A stretch of DNA of 63,257 nucleotides from Bimuria novae-zelandiae CBS 107.79 (GCA_010015655.1 ML976745.1:250851-314107); one strand, 5' to 3'; counted from the stretch's first letter, positions 34,723-48,031 are shown. Program-made: numbers and translations. The notes: generated from the sequence alone by a model not told the origin.

Positions 34723-37700
34723 GCTTTCAAACAGGGTTGAGGGATGGAGAGGCTTGTTGGATGTGCTTGGATTCATGATGAACTTACTTCTGATGTTTAA
34801 CTTCTAGTATGCTTACCCTTCTTCTATATGTGTTAGCTATGCTTTCACCTTTTTCTCAGGCGGTGTTTGAGCATGTAGCTCCTAGGCCTGCAATTAGAAT
34901 AGATGCCTCCACGAGGCTGTCGTTACGTCATCGATTCCCGTCATGAAACCATCCTGCGGAAGCCATGTACAAGCCGAGAGCTCCCAGCGTCTCGATCCAT
35001 CAGCATGTGTGTGACTGATTCGAGTTTCTCTTATGCTTGAGCTGTAAGAGGGGTGCTCGTCTTACTTGGAATGGTAGCAAGATCAGTTGACCGAGTGTCT
35101 CTGCCATCATTACCACGCGAGTTGATTGACTGCTACTTTTGTGCGCATACTACGTGCTTACCAATCGAGCCTCTTATATCAATCATGACTGGGGTCTTGC
35201 AGTGCAGGTGGACATGGTGCTCTCCACCCGAGCAGGGTTCCCATCAAGGCCACTCAAGTGAAGATGTGGTGGCTGGTATACCAGCCGCCCGAAAAGAATC
35301 CAAACGAGGCCAGAGACGTAAATAGAAGTGAGATGCATGGCGATGTCCTTCACAATTTGTTGCCTTCATAATCTGCAGCCTGATAGATGAGCGTGAATGA
35401 ACTCAACCTGGCCTGCGATCACAGTCCTCGAGCCGCACAACAAGTCTACGCTGAACATCCTGTAGTCATCGCCGGATTGGGTCATTTGAAGTAGCAGTCC
35501 CTTCGGTCATCGACAATCATTGCCCTATCGGTAATCCTAGTGCTGCTCGTGCTCAGCACCGGTGTAGTCTCGTATCCACGGGGGCACAAGTTCAAGATAT
35601 CGATAGGAGAATTGATTCGAGGGTGCGGGATATCATTGATGAAGATCCTGCCAGCCATACGATCCCTCGTCCGCGTTCTTATTTTGGACGTACAATATGC
35701 TATCTTGCCTTGGGCATTCGTGCTTCAATACGGCCCATGAAGGAAGTATGGTGCGAAGCCAGGGGCGCAGTGCGCATGCGGGTCTGGGGCTCGTTCGGGG
35801 TGGGCCGCATATTCGGTATGTCGACCGCTCAAGTGGGCAGCGAATGCGAGCTTGAAGTATGCATGCGGTGGAGCTGCTCACTTTGATTCGGCTTAGTGCG
35901 CGGTCAAGGGAAGAGTAAACCCTATAGTCAGCCCTGCCATACACAGCACTCTCAGATTTTGGGTACTGACCCACTAGGTCAACTGTGATGGCGCAGCCCT
36001 ACGAGTCTAAAGGGTACGGCCGTAGATAGCCGTCTTTTCGTAACGCACGAGATTCGGACATCGGGGATGTTCGCTGTGGACCTGAAACGCGGCCGTTGAT
36101 GAGCCCTTGCCAACCTTAAATCTATCTGAGGTACCCGGGGTAATCCTCCCGTCGGATGGGCGCCACTGGTCAGGCACCAGATTCTTGCAGGAATATGCGG
36201 CATCGCGGGTCGCTCACTCGTTTGCGTCCGCATCCGTCGCCAAACGTCGTTGACATGATACAAACTCCAGGGCTGAACGCCGGAATAGGCAAGATCGGTG
36301 AGACCACCGACCGACAAGAGTTAGATGCTAGCTTAACGGGCCCGCTCAGATCGCAAGCTGCTGCTGAGCTAAGTGTCTAATGCAGGTACGTTTGCCCGAC
36401 CAGGTCCGAACAAGCAGAAGCTTGCGCTGCTAAGCGGCGAATCGCGTGAGCGTTCCTACGATTAGGTAGTATGCACATCATGATTATGTCAATCTTTCGC
36501 GACTCGCGGTTTGCAGCGCCAAGAACATACCAGTGTCGACTTGTGGAGGCTTTGTTTGATGTGGGAACTAGCCTGGGGCCGTTGCTCGATTAATCCATGA
36601 GATGATGATTTGTGGGAAGCGTGCATGGAGAATCGCAGGGGTACTTTTTCGCCTGCTATTTTCGGCCCCTGCAGCGATCGTAAACCAAAGCATGCTAAGC
36701 GACACTTCGGGGGCACCTTATATGGAAGTGCGTATAAGCTCGTAATGTTTAGAGGATTCCAGTTTTGGCGCCAATCAGGTCGTCAGCGTTCCTGAAAATA
36801 AGGCAGAAGATGGGGGCTGTGTGGTCTGCCTCCACATACAGTCGTGATTCCAGTACGAGAAACCGCATTTCCCGTAAAAAGGGACGATGGAAGATTTGGA
36901 ATCGGCTCCAAGTCGGAGCGGCACATATTGAGAGTGACAGTTAAACATAGAATTCGACGTGCAGATATGCCACGTGCTGGGAAAACCAAATAGATACGGA
37001 GCAGTGCTATTCCAAGTCAGCCCCATACTCGTTTATGCGTGTGATTGTTTTCTCAGAGATTCCATCAATTGTTTCTGCGGCCGGGTCTTTTGTACGACCC
37101 CCGGACTTTATGCATGGCCATTGTTATTTCTCCTCCCCCACAGTGCCTGCGGCCGTCTGGGCCGAAACACCGGAGGAGTTCGCCCGGCGTCGCGGGAGCT
37201 TGCGGGTCAAAAGCAGGCCACGGGGGGTCTGCCTCACAGTCTTTGGACAGAGCCGTGATTGTGAAGGAGGTTTCGGCGTCGATTCTCCAGCCCCAAGTAA
37301 TGTTGGAGCAGTCTCAGGGCGAGCCTTGATTTAAGAAGACCCAGGCAGCGGTATGAACGCACACTTCGCATGCCACCTTCCTGCAGCATGCAGGACCCTC
37401 TGTCTGCGTGACTGTACCTTCGAGGTTTCGTACCTCATTTTTGAGGCCGGATGATCCTCTGGGACCGGACCAAGTTGGTTGTTCGTAGCAGTATGTCGAG
37501 TGCTCTTGTGAGTCACGTCCGCACACATTGCATTCAGCTCCAGGGAACAGTTTGCAGAAAGATAAATCATATGAACAGTCCAGCACATTCCGTCGCTGCA
37601 TGGAATCCTCGATACTGTCGGCTGTTGATTCCGGAGTGCAATTTGTTACGCTGTCAGCAGGCGCCTTGGGAGAGCCTTGGCAGCAGAATGTTCATGTACT

Positions 37701-39269
37701 TTCCCACTGATTAGTCCAACAGCGCGGTACAGCAGAGGGTCTGTCAATTTGTGACGTTGTGGTAAGACTTCATGTGGCAAGTGGTAAGACAAGAGTCGGG
37801 CCGCTGATGTGCGGATCCGGCAGGAGACATTGTGTGGAAATGAAGCTGCAGGAACGGAAATGAGATCCAGCAATCATTGCATGCAGATCAGCGACAATCA
37901 ACGAGTTGTTGTATGGCCAAAAGCAGTGAAGTCTTACAGAATCTGATAGGACCACTAGAGGCGTCGCCAGATACTTGCTTGATCGGTCAGTGACGATTGC
38001 GTTAGAATGCAGCTACCCTTCAGTGTTCACTAAGGCAGGTACAATGGCGTTATTGCCATAATCTCGCATGTGGTAAGACTTATAGTAAATGCGACAACCA
38101 AGATCGTTACATCCTCCCCAGTCGGGCGACTTTCGGTTACCACTCCGGATCCTTCGAAAAGGCCTCTCCATTGGTCGCGGGAGTCTGGCCGCGACGCAAG
38201 GCCTAGGGGTAGGCCAGTCGCACAGGATGGAGGTTTCATGGGACGGAGTCGACGGACTTCGGGGACACTCGTTCAGGCTCTACGAGAGGTCGCTTTAGGG
38301 ACACATGAGAGTGGTGGCCGACGGCGACAGGGAGGAAAACCTGGGAAAAGCTTGATCAAGAGCCGCACGCACAACCCCATGCGGCGATCCTAAGGGTGCC
38401 ATCGTGCAGCCATGATTGTGGGTGCGCACTGCCGCTTCGGAAAAAAATAGACATCGCGAGTTTCCTTTCGTGGACCGACCGGGGCTGCGCCCCCACTCGC
38501 CAGCAACGCTTGGCACAGTGACACACACGCCTACTCCCTAACGATTTCGCTAACCATGTACAATCCCGGCACCACACCACCGCTGACGTGGGTCAGCACT
38601 CCAGCACTTCTCTTCTCAACCGCCATCCCGAGGAGTGCGAAACTTCCCTGTTCTGGCCATGCTAGACCGTGACTAAGAGCCCCTAGGGCGTGGCTGGCGA
38701 CAAAGTATGGAAACCCCCGTGGCAAGCACTCTCACGCCAAGGTCTACAGTCACGTATTGGCGTATATGCAGGCCAAAAGGTAGCAACGCCTCCTTCTACT
38801 CATGGACGGTGGACGGACCAGCAGCAAATTAAGCTCATGGCCCGCTTCCAGCATCGCTGGCGGTCAGTGCTTGACCTGGGGTACCCGTCTCGGGACTTGG
38901 CGGGCTAGAGCACCGTCAGAATCAGCCTTCCTCTGGTGGGCAGCCTGAGCGTATATACTCCTTCTCTCATGCGTTTCATCTTTCTTCGGCACACAGAGCT
39001 TCTCGTTCCTTTCTATTTCAGTCGGCGACCGGGGTCCTACTAGTCACTGTTCTCCACACTCTCAGTACAGCTTCACGTGTAGACTACCGACATCCGACTT
39101 CACGAGGCTATACAAGCCCGATACGGGTATCGGCCTACACTTTACGGACCCTCGAACATACCATAAGTTCTCCCAGTCCGCAACTTCACAGTCCCTACAG
39201 CAATCTCCGGATCTACGGACATCACTGGGCAGCTCTCTACTCAACTCCATTTAGCAACACATCACAACA
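34723..39269. other. 4.5-kb gene-free stretch of normal composition
   Basis: Many short open frames on both strands (up to ~113 codons) overlap one another and show no domain, signal peptide or consistent exon structure. Composition is ordinary, unlike the AT-rich blocks. A motif GTGGTAAGACTT recurs at ~37,759 and ~38,070. TATA-like GTATATACT lies at ~38,951, and the stretch 38,950-39,060 is C/T-rich, probably the promoter of the regulator gene. A non-coding transcript or decayed gene cannot be excluded. Confidence 0.5.
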
Positions 39270-41123
39270 ATGGACGCAGACAGGCGACTCGTCAAGGCTC
39301 TGGAGGCCGCTAACGATGCTCTCCAACATCTTTCCATGTCCCCGGACTTTGGATGCCTGGACTGCACACATATCGATCGTCTACTTGCTAGGGTAGTGGA
39401 TCTACCAACAGAGGGAAACCAGAGGAACAGCAGGCGCAATCTCTTGGTGATACGGCAATGGATGATTACAGAAGGACCCGGAGTGGTGTTACTTGAGGTG
39501 CTGGGGCAGCTGTACTGGCGGTTGGGAGAGCTCAACGCGAAGCAGTTTGAAAAGTTCAAGGCAACACTACAAACACAACAGCCCTACCTGTCCCTCGTTC
39601 AGGATACAGGAGCAGTTACACTTGTGGTCCAACGAATCCGCCACATCCAAAGATCCAAGGCCGAGGCTTGCCAGGACTTCCTATGCGAACTCTCGGACCT
39701 GACTGGCACCAAAGGTACGCCATTACCATACACAAGCTTAATGATTTACACTAACTCGATGTAGTCGACTCACCAATGGCAGACATGGATATGCTGCGAA
39801 CAAGATCGAGCAGCCCTTTCTCGCCTTCGCACTCTGCGCATCACTCCGTCCATTCGTTCGATAGCTCATCTTCCCAAGAAGAGGCATACACGAGTCTAGT
39901 CAAGTATGTACCTGATAGCAGTCTCTCCAGTGGAGATCTGGAGCAGTTACTGTTCGACTTCTTCCTCAACGGCATCTGTCCGGGTCGTACCCCTGCGACC
40001 CAAACCAACACCTACGTTTCCCTTCTTCAGACGGCAAACATGTGCGAGAGCACCAAGTATGCTCTTCTGAGTCTCAGCGCGTCATACATTCGCGAATATC
40101 TCCACTCGGATAAGGAGCGCTACCACCAGGCTGAACTCTATTACTCTGCACAGGCCTTTCAAACCCTTGGCCAGCAGATCAGCAACGGTGAGAACTACGA
40201 TGCTGCTCTATCGACGGCTATGCTTCTGATGCATCACGGTGCCATCAACGACTCCGACGAATCCGGCTTGTGCTGGTCTGTTCACGCCAACATCTTCGAC
40301 ATCATCCCTTCCGAATTCATCGACCACTCATCAGAGCCAGCTCTCTACATGCGAACCCAACTCGTACTTGCACGTACTGGACAGACTGCTCATAGTATTC
40401 AAAACGCTCCTTTGCCTCAGTCTCTGGAGACTAGCACCAGGCTTGACGCAATGCCCAACGGCGATGCGCAGAAGATCTGCAGCATCCTGGGCATGTCTCC
40501 TCAGCTCGTCTTCCTCATCTCTTCCATCAACTCTCTAGCGACCGAGAACGGACCAAACAAACACATGTACGCCCAAGTGCAGGAAACGCAGCTGCAAAAC
40601 CTCAGGCAGTGGACTCCGGAACCCCAAGGTGATGGACGCGACATCATTCTCGCTACCGCAGAGGCTTTCAGGCTCGCTGCACTTATCTACTTGCGGTGTC
40701 GCTTGTATGGGTAAGTCAAAATCCTGTCATACTGCACGCGACGCATATTCTGACAATGGTGACAGTCTGACGCGCTTCAACCCCGCCATCATGGAGCTCA
40801 ACGATGCGCTGACCGCCGTTCTCTTCTCCCTTCCTGTCAAGGGTCATCTCTACACCGCGATCTACCCTGTGTGGCCTGTTTTCATCGCCGCAGTCACGGC
40901 CAACTCCGACAAGCGTGACTGCCTCTACCAGCGCGTGGTGCCCATCCGCGAGGGCGACAAGAATACTCTCCCCGCTGTCCTCAAGCGCGTCTCGGGCATG
41001 CGCATCTGGCTTGCGAAGCAAGACCCGAACTCTCTTATTCGCGATGGTTGGTGGGACGAGATGCTGCTCCCGAGTAGCAGCACCATCGCCATCCCAGCCA
41101 ACTGCCTCTTGTGCCTCGGCTAA
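39270..41123 (+). CDS. Fungal-specific regulator-like protein without zinc cluster
   Basis: Three exons (39,270-39,714; 39,765-40,710; 40,766-41,123) encode 582 residues; introns are 50 bp (GTACGC, CACTAAC branch) and 55 bp (GTAAGT...ACAG). From residue ~185 the sequence resembles the fungal-specific transcription factor domain 2: LEQLLFDFFLNGICPG, YALLSLSASYIREYL, AELYYSAQAFQTLGQQI, DAALSTAMLLMHHG, and near the end RDCLYQRVVPIREGD and RDGWWDEMLL. No Zn2Cys6 motif (CX2CX6C...) is visible anywhere, although residues 28-31 are CLDC. It may be a regulator whose DNA-binding part was lost or replaced, or one that acts with a partner. Confidence 0.75.
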
Positions 41124-42386
41124 TTCTCCTTCCTCCCTCCGCTTTCTACTTGTCTGTATTTCTCTTCGCTGTATATTCTTCACGGCCTTTGTTTCCTTCT
41201 GTTTATACCCCTACAACTGCGCAACGCGTTGTATTATGACTGCATCTATGGCGTCGGTGGCTCGTTCTCCGCATTTTCAAGGCTGCATTCTGAGCGTTTA
41301 CAAAATTCTGGGTTTCTTAGATCAATGGCTGTCATGGCTGACTGGGCTTTACGAGGACCGGAAAGCCTCGCATTGTATATGGTTTCGTTTACATCTTTTA
41401 CTGTCTATACTATCTATTCTATCTATCCTATTGTTTATACCAGTCAGAATCTTTACCACGATCACTCCAACGTTTCCCCACTGCTCCGAATCAGCCCAAA
41501 CCCCCTCTCCTTAGTCTTCGACGCGCAAACCTCACGCACAGTCAGATTCCCCGTTCCCTCAACCACCCACCGTCAGCCTCGCCCCAGACCCGAAGTGGCA
41601 AGACGCCATTCAACAGCCATATCCCTGCTCGATACCCGCACCGTGCACGCTTCGGGAATCCTGCAGGTGCGCTAGCCTGAACGGTGCTTTGGCGAGTAGA
41701 ATGTGTATTTTCGGTTCGCCTCCGCTTGCACGCAGGTTCGGGTACGTGCATGCGCATGCTTACTGCGTCGTCGTGGTTGGAGTTATCTGTTTCCAGCTCC
41801 GTTCAAACTGAGAGGAGGACTAGTGATGCTGATGCGACGAAGCGAGCTAAATGAGGTCGAGACGTGAAGGTCGAGACGTGAAGGTCGTGACACTGCGTCC
41901 GCGGACCCCTCGCTGCTTAAAGCACTTCCATAAAGCGCCGGGTCCGTAATAAAGGTTTGAGATTGTGATCTGCATCGCTCGGCAGCTTCCATTGAACAGC
42001 ATTTGGCAGGCTCTCACTGTGATGAGCGGATTGCGCCTTGTTTGACGAGTCGCGCGTTTCTGGGTTTGAGGGATGTGCTGCTACAGTGCGCATGGGATCC
42101 TGACAGGGCGGGAGGTGAGGAATGCTTACGCGTCGTCGGGAGGACGTCGGTCCTCTGGAAATTCAATGGAGGGTGGCTGCGTAAGCGGAGGTCCTCCATG
42201 GAGCGTCGCTGGAGCGGAGGAAGCTTAACAGCTCGCAGTACGAAGCGAGTGGTAAAGCATTGTCGTACGGTTTTGTGAAGATTTACATCCATGGTATGGT
42301 GATCCGTTTGACGGACTGAACGACATGTATCATCCTGCCCTGTAATTGGAATGTTCGGCTGGCAGGTATAGTAATCGGGACACCCC
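41124..42386. other. Convergent intergenic region
   Basis: 1.26 kb between two convergent genes; overlapping short open frames only. A short tandem duplication GGTCGAGACGTGAA occurs at ~41,853-41,884. No credible gene. Confidence 0.5.
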
Positions 42387-44192
42387 TTAACCTTCGATCC
42401 TTCTTGCCCCTTCAGGTGAGAAATGCGAGAACAGTATCCTGCGGCATGTCAACAGTGGGTTTTTAGCTTGCATCATCAGAAGAACTTACGCAATGAAACC
42501 CACAAGTGCAACCCCAGCATTACACACGAAGATCAGATGCGTCTTTCCTATCTCGGCCAACGCGGCGAACACAAAGCCAAACACTGAGACTAGACATTGT
42601 TAGTTTGTTCGTCCTATAGCATACAATGTCATCCAGTCAATACTTACTGGTCGATAATCTCGCCACATTCTCTACGAGTGTGATACCGCTAAGTGCGTCC
42701 ACACGGTCTTTGCTGGGAATCATCTGCAGGATGCTGCCCTTGGAAGCTGATCCGGTCCCAGCAGCGAGCGGGAGCAGCGCAGCTACAATGTACATCTGCC
42801 ACCCTTCCGATACGAAGACGCAAAGGCCGGTGAGAATACCGTCTGCGAGTAAGCTACAGCGCGCATAGAGAAGGTCGAATGCGAAGTTTTCCTGCTGATC
42901 CTCGCGCTTTGGTGGATTAAGCGGCTCGATCTCTGCATCCATGGGATCCGCGATCTCGATCTCCCCGGGCGAACAACCCATGGTTTCTGTCTCCGGTTCA
43001 ATCTTGGTTGGTTCCGTGCTAGTTGGTTGTAGCCATCTGCGTCCGAAGTTGATGATTCGAGGAAAGGCGAGCGACAGAAATAGGCCTCGGAGCGAAGAAT
43101 ACATGAAGATTAAGTAGCCGTTCGCAGAAGTGCCAAAACCGAACGCAGTCGTGGCGTACATCTGCAGAAGCGTATTGAGGTATCCGGTTGCAAGGATTGC
43201 CAAGAAGACTCCAATACCCAGCATCAGTGCACCGTACTGTCTGCTGGTCCGTCCATTTCGCAGAGTCCATTTCTGCGGAGCGAAGATCCGTAGCGGTCCA
43301 AAGAAGCGCATCAGCCCCGCAGGCTTCTCTTTCGCATCTGCAGCGTCTTTTTCTTCGATTGGTATCGCCGGTAGTGCAATAGCAACATATACGCAGCACA
43401 GCAAGAAGAGGAGAAGCGTCATCCGGAAAGGCGCGAGGATGCCGAATGCATCACCAACCAGACCTCCAACAAGAAACCCAACAGCCGATCCCATCATCAT
43501 GCAGCCTTGGATCTGGCCCAGCGCTCCCGTCCTCTCATTCGGTTTGACAACATCGGTGATGAACGAGTTCAGTGCGAGGACATAGCCATTCGGGCCGCCC
43601 ACGATCGTAATAATTTGACTCGCCTGCATGATAAGAATACCTCTACTCCCGCCCGTCATCGCGCCCCAATTCTGTATCGCGAGCCTTACCGCGGGCCAAA
43701 AGATCTGGATGAGTAGCGCTCTTTTGACTCCTAGCTTTTTGATACACCACGTAGCAACGAGCAAATTTGCAACGCCAAACAGCGTCGTCGACATCCCGAT
43801 GATCGCAACCTCGCGTGCAGTGCGTGATTCGATTTGCCGGAGCGCACATCGGTCTTGTGGGGGGTTTCTCACGTTATGCTCGGTGTAGTACGCATCGCAA
43901 GCCATGACCCTGAAGATGTAAAGAATGCTGGTAGCATTTAGATTGCATGCCGGGGTGTTCAGAGCAAGATCGCTTACGGGACTTGGGTAACGCCAAAAGA
44001 CAAAGATGTCTATAAAAATGTCATTAGTGAACATGTCAATTTTTTAAAGGTAAATTTGCTTACCACGAAGGCAGTTATGAGCGCCGGGAAGGCGCCCCGC
44101 TTCCTCCCCGCGGCGAACTGCTCCGCATTGTCATCGCGGGGCAGTAGCGGCGTTGTCTCTTGAGCGAGCGACTCGTCGTTTCTTACGGCCAT
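42387..44192 (-). CDS. Major facilitator superfamily transporter
   Basis: Five exons (44,192-44,064; 44,009-43,978; 43,927-42,648; 42,589-42,490; 42,438-42,387) give 530 residues with about 12 membrane segments. The N-terminus has the ETTPLLPRD motif typical of fungal MFS drug/metabolite carriers, then FVTSLSFGVTQVP across the first splice. Exon 2 is only 32 nt. A motif-A-like loop (TWCIKKLGVKRALL) follows TM2, and the central loop is long and acidic (EPTKIEPETETMG). The last exon depends on a GTAAGT...GCAG intron (42,489-42,439) that extends the C-terminus to FSHFSPEGARRIEG; without it the protein stops at 42,486. Substrate unknown. Confidence 0.85.
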
Positions 44193-44363
44193 CTTCCTCT
44201 ACCGAACCTTGGCGGTGTGCTACTCAACGAAGATGTTGAATAGAGCGGTGCGGAGTTCGAACTGTGGCACACGACCGGTGAGGGGTTTTTTCGTTGCGAA
44301 TCGTCATGCCGATACCGTCCCGACCCACTTGGGGCGAGTTTCTAAGTGGCTGCACGCTTTTTA

Positions 44364-44438
44364 GGTAATCGCTTCCCCGCTTTTATTGCTATACACCTAA
44401 TTTTGTATAAGAAATAATATAATAGAGGAAATAAACTT
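44364..44438 (+). repeat. Left terminal inverted repeat of the outer transposon
   Basis: Matches the complement of 57,851-57,925 at roughly four of five positions over ~75 bp, including the blocks GGTAATCGCTT, ACACCTAATTTT and AATAATATAAT. Confidence 0.75.
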
Positions 44439-44575
44439 ACTAGTAGGTGTAATATACTAAGTACTAAAAAAAGAAAGGTCTTAAAGGTGTTTAACGCTGG
44501 CCGCAACCCTCTAAGGAGGCGCAAAACTAAGCTATAGAGGGCACCTCTACACGTCCTACGATTTGCAGGCACGGA

Positions 44576-44823
44576 CGAGCCCACAGAGGAGCAGGGACCC
44601 ACAGAGGAGCAGGGACCCACAGAGGAGCAGGGACCCACAGAGGAGCAGGGACCCACAGAGGAGCAGGGACCCACAAAGGAGAGGGACCCATAGAGGAGCA
44701 AGGACCCACAGAGGAGCAGGGACCTACAGAGGAGTAAGGACCCACAGAGGAGCAAGGACCCACAGAGGAGCAAGGACCTATAAAGGAGTAGGGACCTATA
44801 GAGGAGCAGGGACCTACAGAGGA
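44576..44823. repeat. 18-bp minisatellite, about 13.5 copies
   Basis: Unit CACAGAGGAGCAGGGACC repeated head to tail, one copy shortened (~44,674). The first five copies are identical; later ones carry C-to-T and G-to-A changes (TATAAAGGAGTAGGGACC near the right end). It lies ~200 bp inside the left edge of the AT-rich block. The long low-complexity open frames on both strands (poly Ser-Val-Gly-Pro-Cys types) are products of the repeat, not genes. Confidence 0.9.
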
Positions 44824-44987
44824 CGACAACAGCGTTAATATATACGTTAATAAGTATTATTTTAAGGATAAGGAGCCTTAGTTAGCCTAAAAGCCTATAT
44901 TACTAAAAAATAGGTAATTACTTAATAAAGGGACATTTAATAAAATTATTAGTAATAAGAAAAATAGTAAACGTAAATAATTACTTA

Positions 44988-45240
44988 TATCGGTTTACAG
45001 GTAGCAAGGATAAACGAGTATCTCTCTATTTCTAGTATCTAGTATCCGTCCCTTCTCTGTGTGTGTGCTTAGATAGTTCTATATACCTTCCTTCCAGTTC
45101 TTGTGAATGTGAAACAGTATCGAATTGTATGGAGACGAAGGGATTTTAATACGGTATCAGGTTACGTGGAAGTAAGGGGGTACAGGGGTATGATTAGGTT
45201 ACACAGTTCCTGTAGCGCGGAAGGTGAGACAGTGTAGACA
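44988..45240. mobile_element. Solo LTR (253 bp), TSD ACTTA, lightly RIP-mutated
   Basis: Begins TATCGGTTTACAGGTAGC (TG changed to TA) and ends CAGTGTAGACA; ACTTA flanks both sides (44,983-44,987 and 45,241-45,245). It is the same family as 50,493-50,742, with which it can be aligned end to end; differences are mostly C/T and G/A. Confidence 0.87.
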
Positions 45241-45245
45241 ACTTA

Positions 45246-46172
45246 ATAAAAAAGTATTAAATAATAATTTAATTCTAAGTAAAGTTAAGATATTAACGTA
45301 GCTAAAAATTAATAAAATTAATAAAATGCGTAATAAGGGGGTAATTAATAAATTATTAAAACTAAATAAAGTTAAACTATATATTACTTACTACTAGTGC
45401 GCGTTTCTACGTAAGAAAAAAATTAAAACTAAATATAATACTAAAATAAAAATATATACGTACTTCTACGTAGTGCTCTAGTAGTAGGTAGATAAAATTA
45501 TAAAAATCTTATATAGTTAATTCCGCCTATAAAAATAGTGGTAAAAAGTCTAATAGTAATTATTTATACACTATAGGTACCTAAGTGATAAAGACTTACG
45601 TAGTCTTTTAAACGTAATAATAGTATTATTTTTAAGTAGGTTATTAAGCACGCGTATAAGTTAAAATAAATTTATTATTAAAGTAACTTATATTAATTTT
45701 AATTTAATACTAGTAAAGCTAAAAACTAGCTAAAATAGTTAAACGCATAATAAAGGGGTATTTAGCTTATAAAGCTTTTCTTAAAGCTCTCTACCACGAC
45801 TTACTATAACTTATTACTAGCTACACTATCTGCTAGAGGTCCTCGCATATACTACCGTTACTAAGGGCCCTATAGTCGCGATCCGCGATAAATGGCGATG
45901 CCAGGATACTTACTATAGTAACTATCCGTACGTCTAGGCAACCTAATTAGTTTAAAAACTACTACCTAGTAAGTAGTACTATAGTAGTGGCATAGGCGCG
46001 CAATATAATACAAGGCAAGTGTATAGTTAATAAGCTATATAATAACGTACGCCTAACTCTCTCGCTAGCTAGAAAAAGAGCTACGAAGGAGAAGGTAGCG
46101 TAGAAATTAACTAAAAAAGGTACTAGATCTAAGCTTAATATAAATAACTTTATAAAAGTTATTACTACTAAC
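45246..46172. other. RIP-degraded interior of the outer transposon
   Basis: TpA-rich; the piece at ~45,830-46,000 (readable as TKGPIVAIRDKWRCQD on the plus strand) may once have been coding but I cannot assign it. Confidence 0.4.
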
Positions 46173-47587
46173 GTGGTTCACCACCAAGCGGGCCAATCCT
46201 ACTAAGCGGGCTACTTTTTAAAAGTTAGTCTATTGCAAAGCGCCTCCTACAACACTACTATAATTTATTATAATTTATAGAATATAGAAATACTATTTAG
46301 ACTTATTACTATTAAATATATTTATAATTTCTACTACGCAAGAGCGAGCGTTGTAGCTAGCTTTACTATAACGTCTATAGAGCCTTTACCCACGCACCTT
46401 CTTTATAGACTCTTTACTTTTCTTTTGCCTACTACTATTCTTTTTAGCTATTAAATTAATTACCTCTTTTACTATAAGTGTTTTAGCTACCTAAATATAC
46501 TTTCTCTTTTAACTTTTTACCTTTATTACTATTTCTACTACTTTACAAAGTCCTGCTATTTTTTATTATATTAATACTATTTTATACCTTATTAATATAA
46601 TACTTTTGTTAAGCTACTTAATAGCTCTAAGAAGTAGAGAAACTAGCAAATATCTATACTTCTATATAAGCTTATAAACTAGCGTTAACTAAGCCTCTAT
46701 CTCGCGGAGGTTACTTAGTGTTTTTAATTCCTATAGGGTGTCCTCTGCGTTAGGTGGAGTTGGCGTACGAAGAACCACATTAAGTCTTAATAACACCGCC
46801 TCTAGGTCGTGTAGGACTAATCTAGCGCCTTAAAAGCCTGCGTAGATGTTCGCCTTTATTATTACCTTTTTAAAAGCTACTTTAAAGGCTAGTAGAAAGG
46901 CCTTCTTCTTAATTTGCTTAGTGCCGTACCGTGCTAAGCTACTAATCTTATTACTGTACGCCCGCTTTAAAAGTAAAAAATAACCTACATTAAGTAGCTG
47001 CAAAAGGTGTAATAAGTATAAAAGTATATAAAGAATAATAATCTTCTTTTCCTTATAGTATTTGTAGAATTTGTGTAAGCAGTGGCTCTTATAACTATTT
47101 ATAATTAGTAGCTAGTATGCACCTACACTACGCGCCTTAGTATAAGTATTAAAGTGCCTTAGCTAGGCAAGACTAAGCTTATTTAATATTTAGCTATTAA
47201 GACTAACTTTAATAACCTAGTCTTAGGGTAAATTATAGAACTAGGACGTAATTAGGACCTTACTAAGAAAAATAAAAAAAAGTAGTAAAGCCTAGTTTTT
47301 AACGCTAACTCCTTAAATATTAGTAATTTACTTATAATTATTAAATTAAATCTTCATTAGGTTGCTTTGCTTTTTAAAGCCTGTAAATACTATCTAATCC
47401 TATATTACCCCTATTATAAAGCCTGTCTTATTAAAGTTGTACGTATTATTATTAGTAATACTATACTTAGTCTTAGTATTAGTAACTAGCTTAGACTAAG
47501 GTATTATAACGCGTAGATCTTTATTTAGGGCTTACTAATAATTATATAAATAGCTCTTTTAAAGCTTAATTTCTAGCGTACGCGTCT

Positions 47588-48031
47588 TGTTACGATCCAG
47601 AAGTTAAAGGTAGGATAATAGGCCTTATAACGACAAGGCCCTACCTAGGGCTTACGTAACGTCCTAGGCTGTCTCAGACGCCAAGACCATAGGATATTAT
47701 AGGACTACATAACCCTAGTCACGTAACGTCCTAGGATATCCTATGAGATCCCACGAAGCCAGGATATGGGACACTATAGGATTCTATAGAATAAGGAGGA
47801 TATATATACAAGATAATTTTCCTTTATTATGCTCCTTATAGTTAACTTACATATCTTTTATGCAAGGACGTTTTCCTATATAAACTAATAGTTATCTTAT
47901 TTATTATAAGATTAGATTGTCTAGCACGCGCTAAGTGTCGTATTAACTTATATTATTAAATAATTTATAAAGTACTATAATACCTTACTATCCTAACTTA
48001 AATTAAAATAAGGTGTAAGCGCCTTATAACA
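47588..48031 (+). repeat. 5' LTR of the gypsy element (444 bp)
   Basis: Starts TGTTACGATCCAGAAG, ends GCGCCTTATAACA. Aligns along its length with 54,874-55,319; differences are largely C/T or G/A. Confidence 0.92.

Noticed and set aside
37035..37601. Overlapping 85-99 codon frames, one rich in Cys on the minus strand
   Set aside because: No signal peptide, no splice pattern, several frames overlap on both strands; considered chance.
44342..44838. Long low-complexity open frames (up to 143 codons) at the left edge of the AT-rich block
   Set aside because: They are produced by the 18-bp minisatellite, whose unit length is a multiple of three; all frames on both strands stay open and no protein-like sequence remains outside the repeat.
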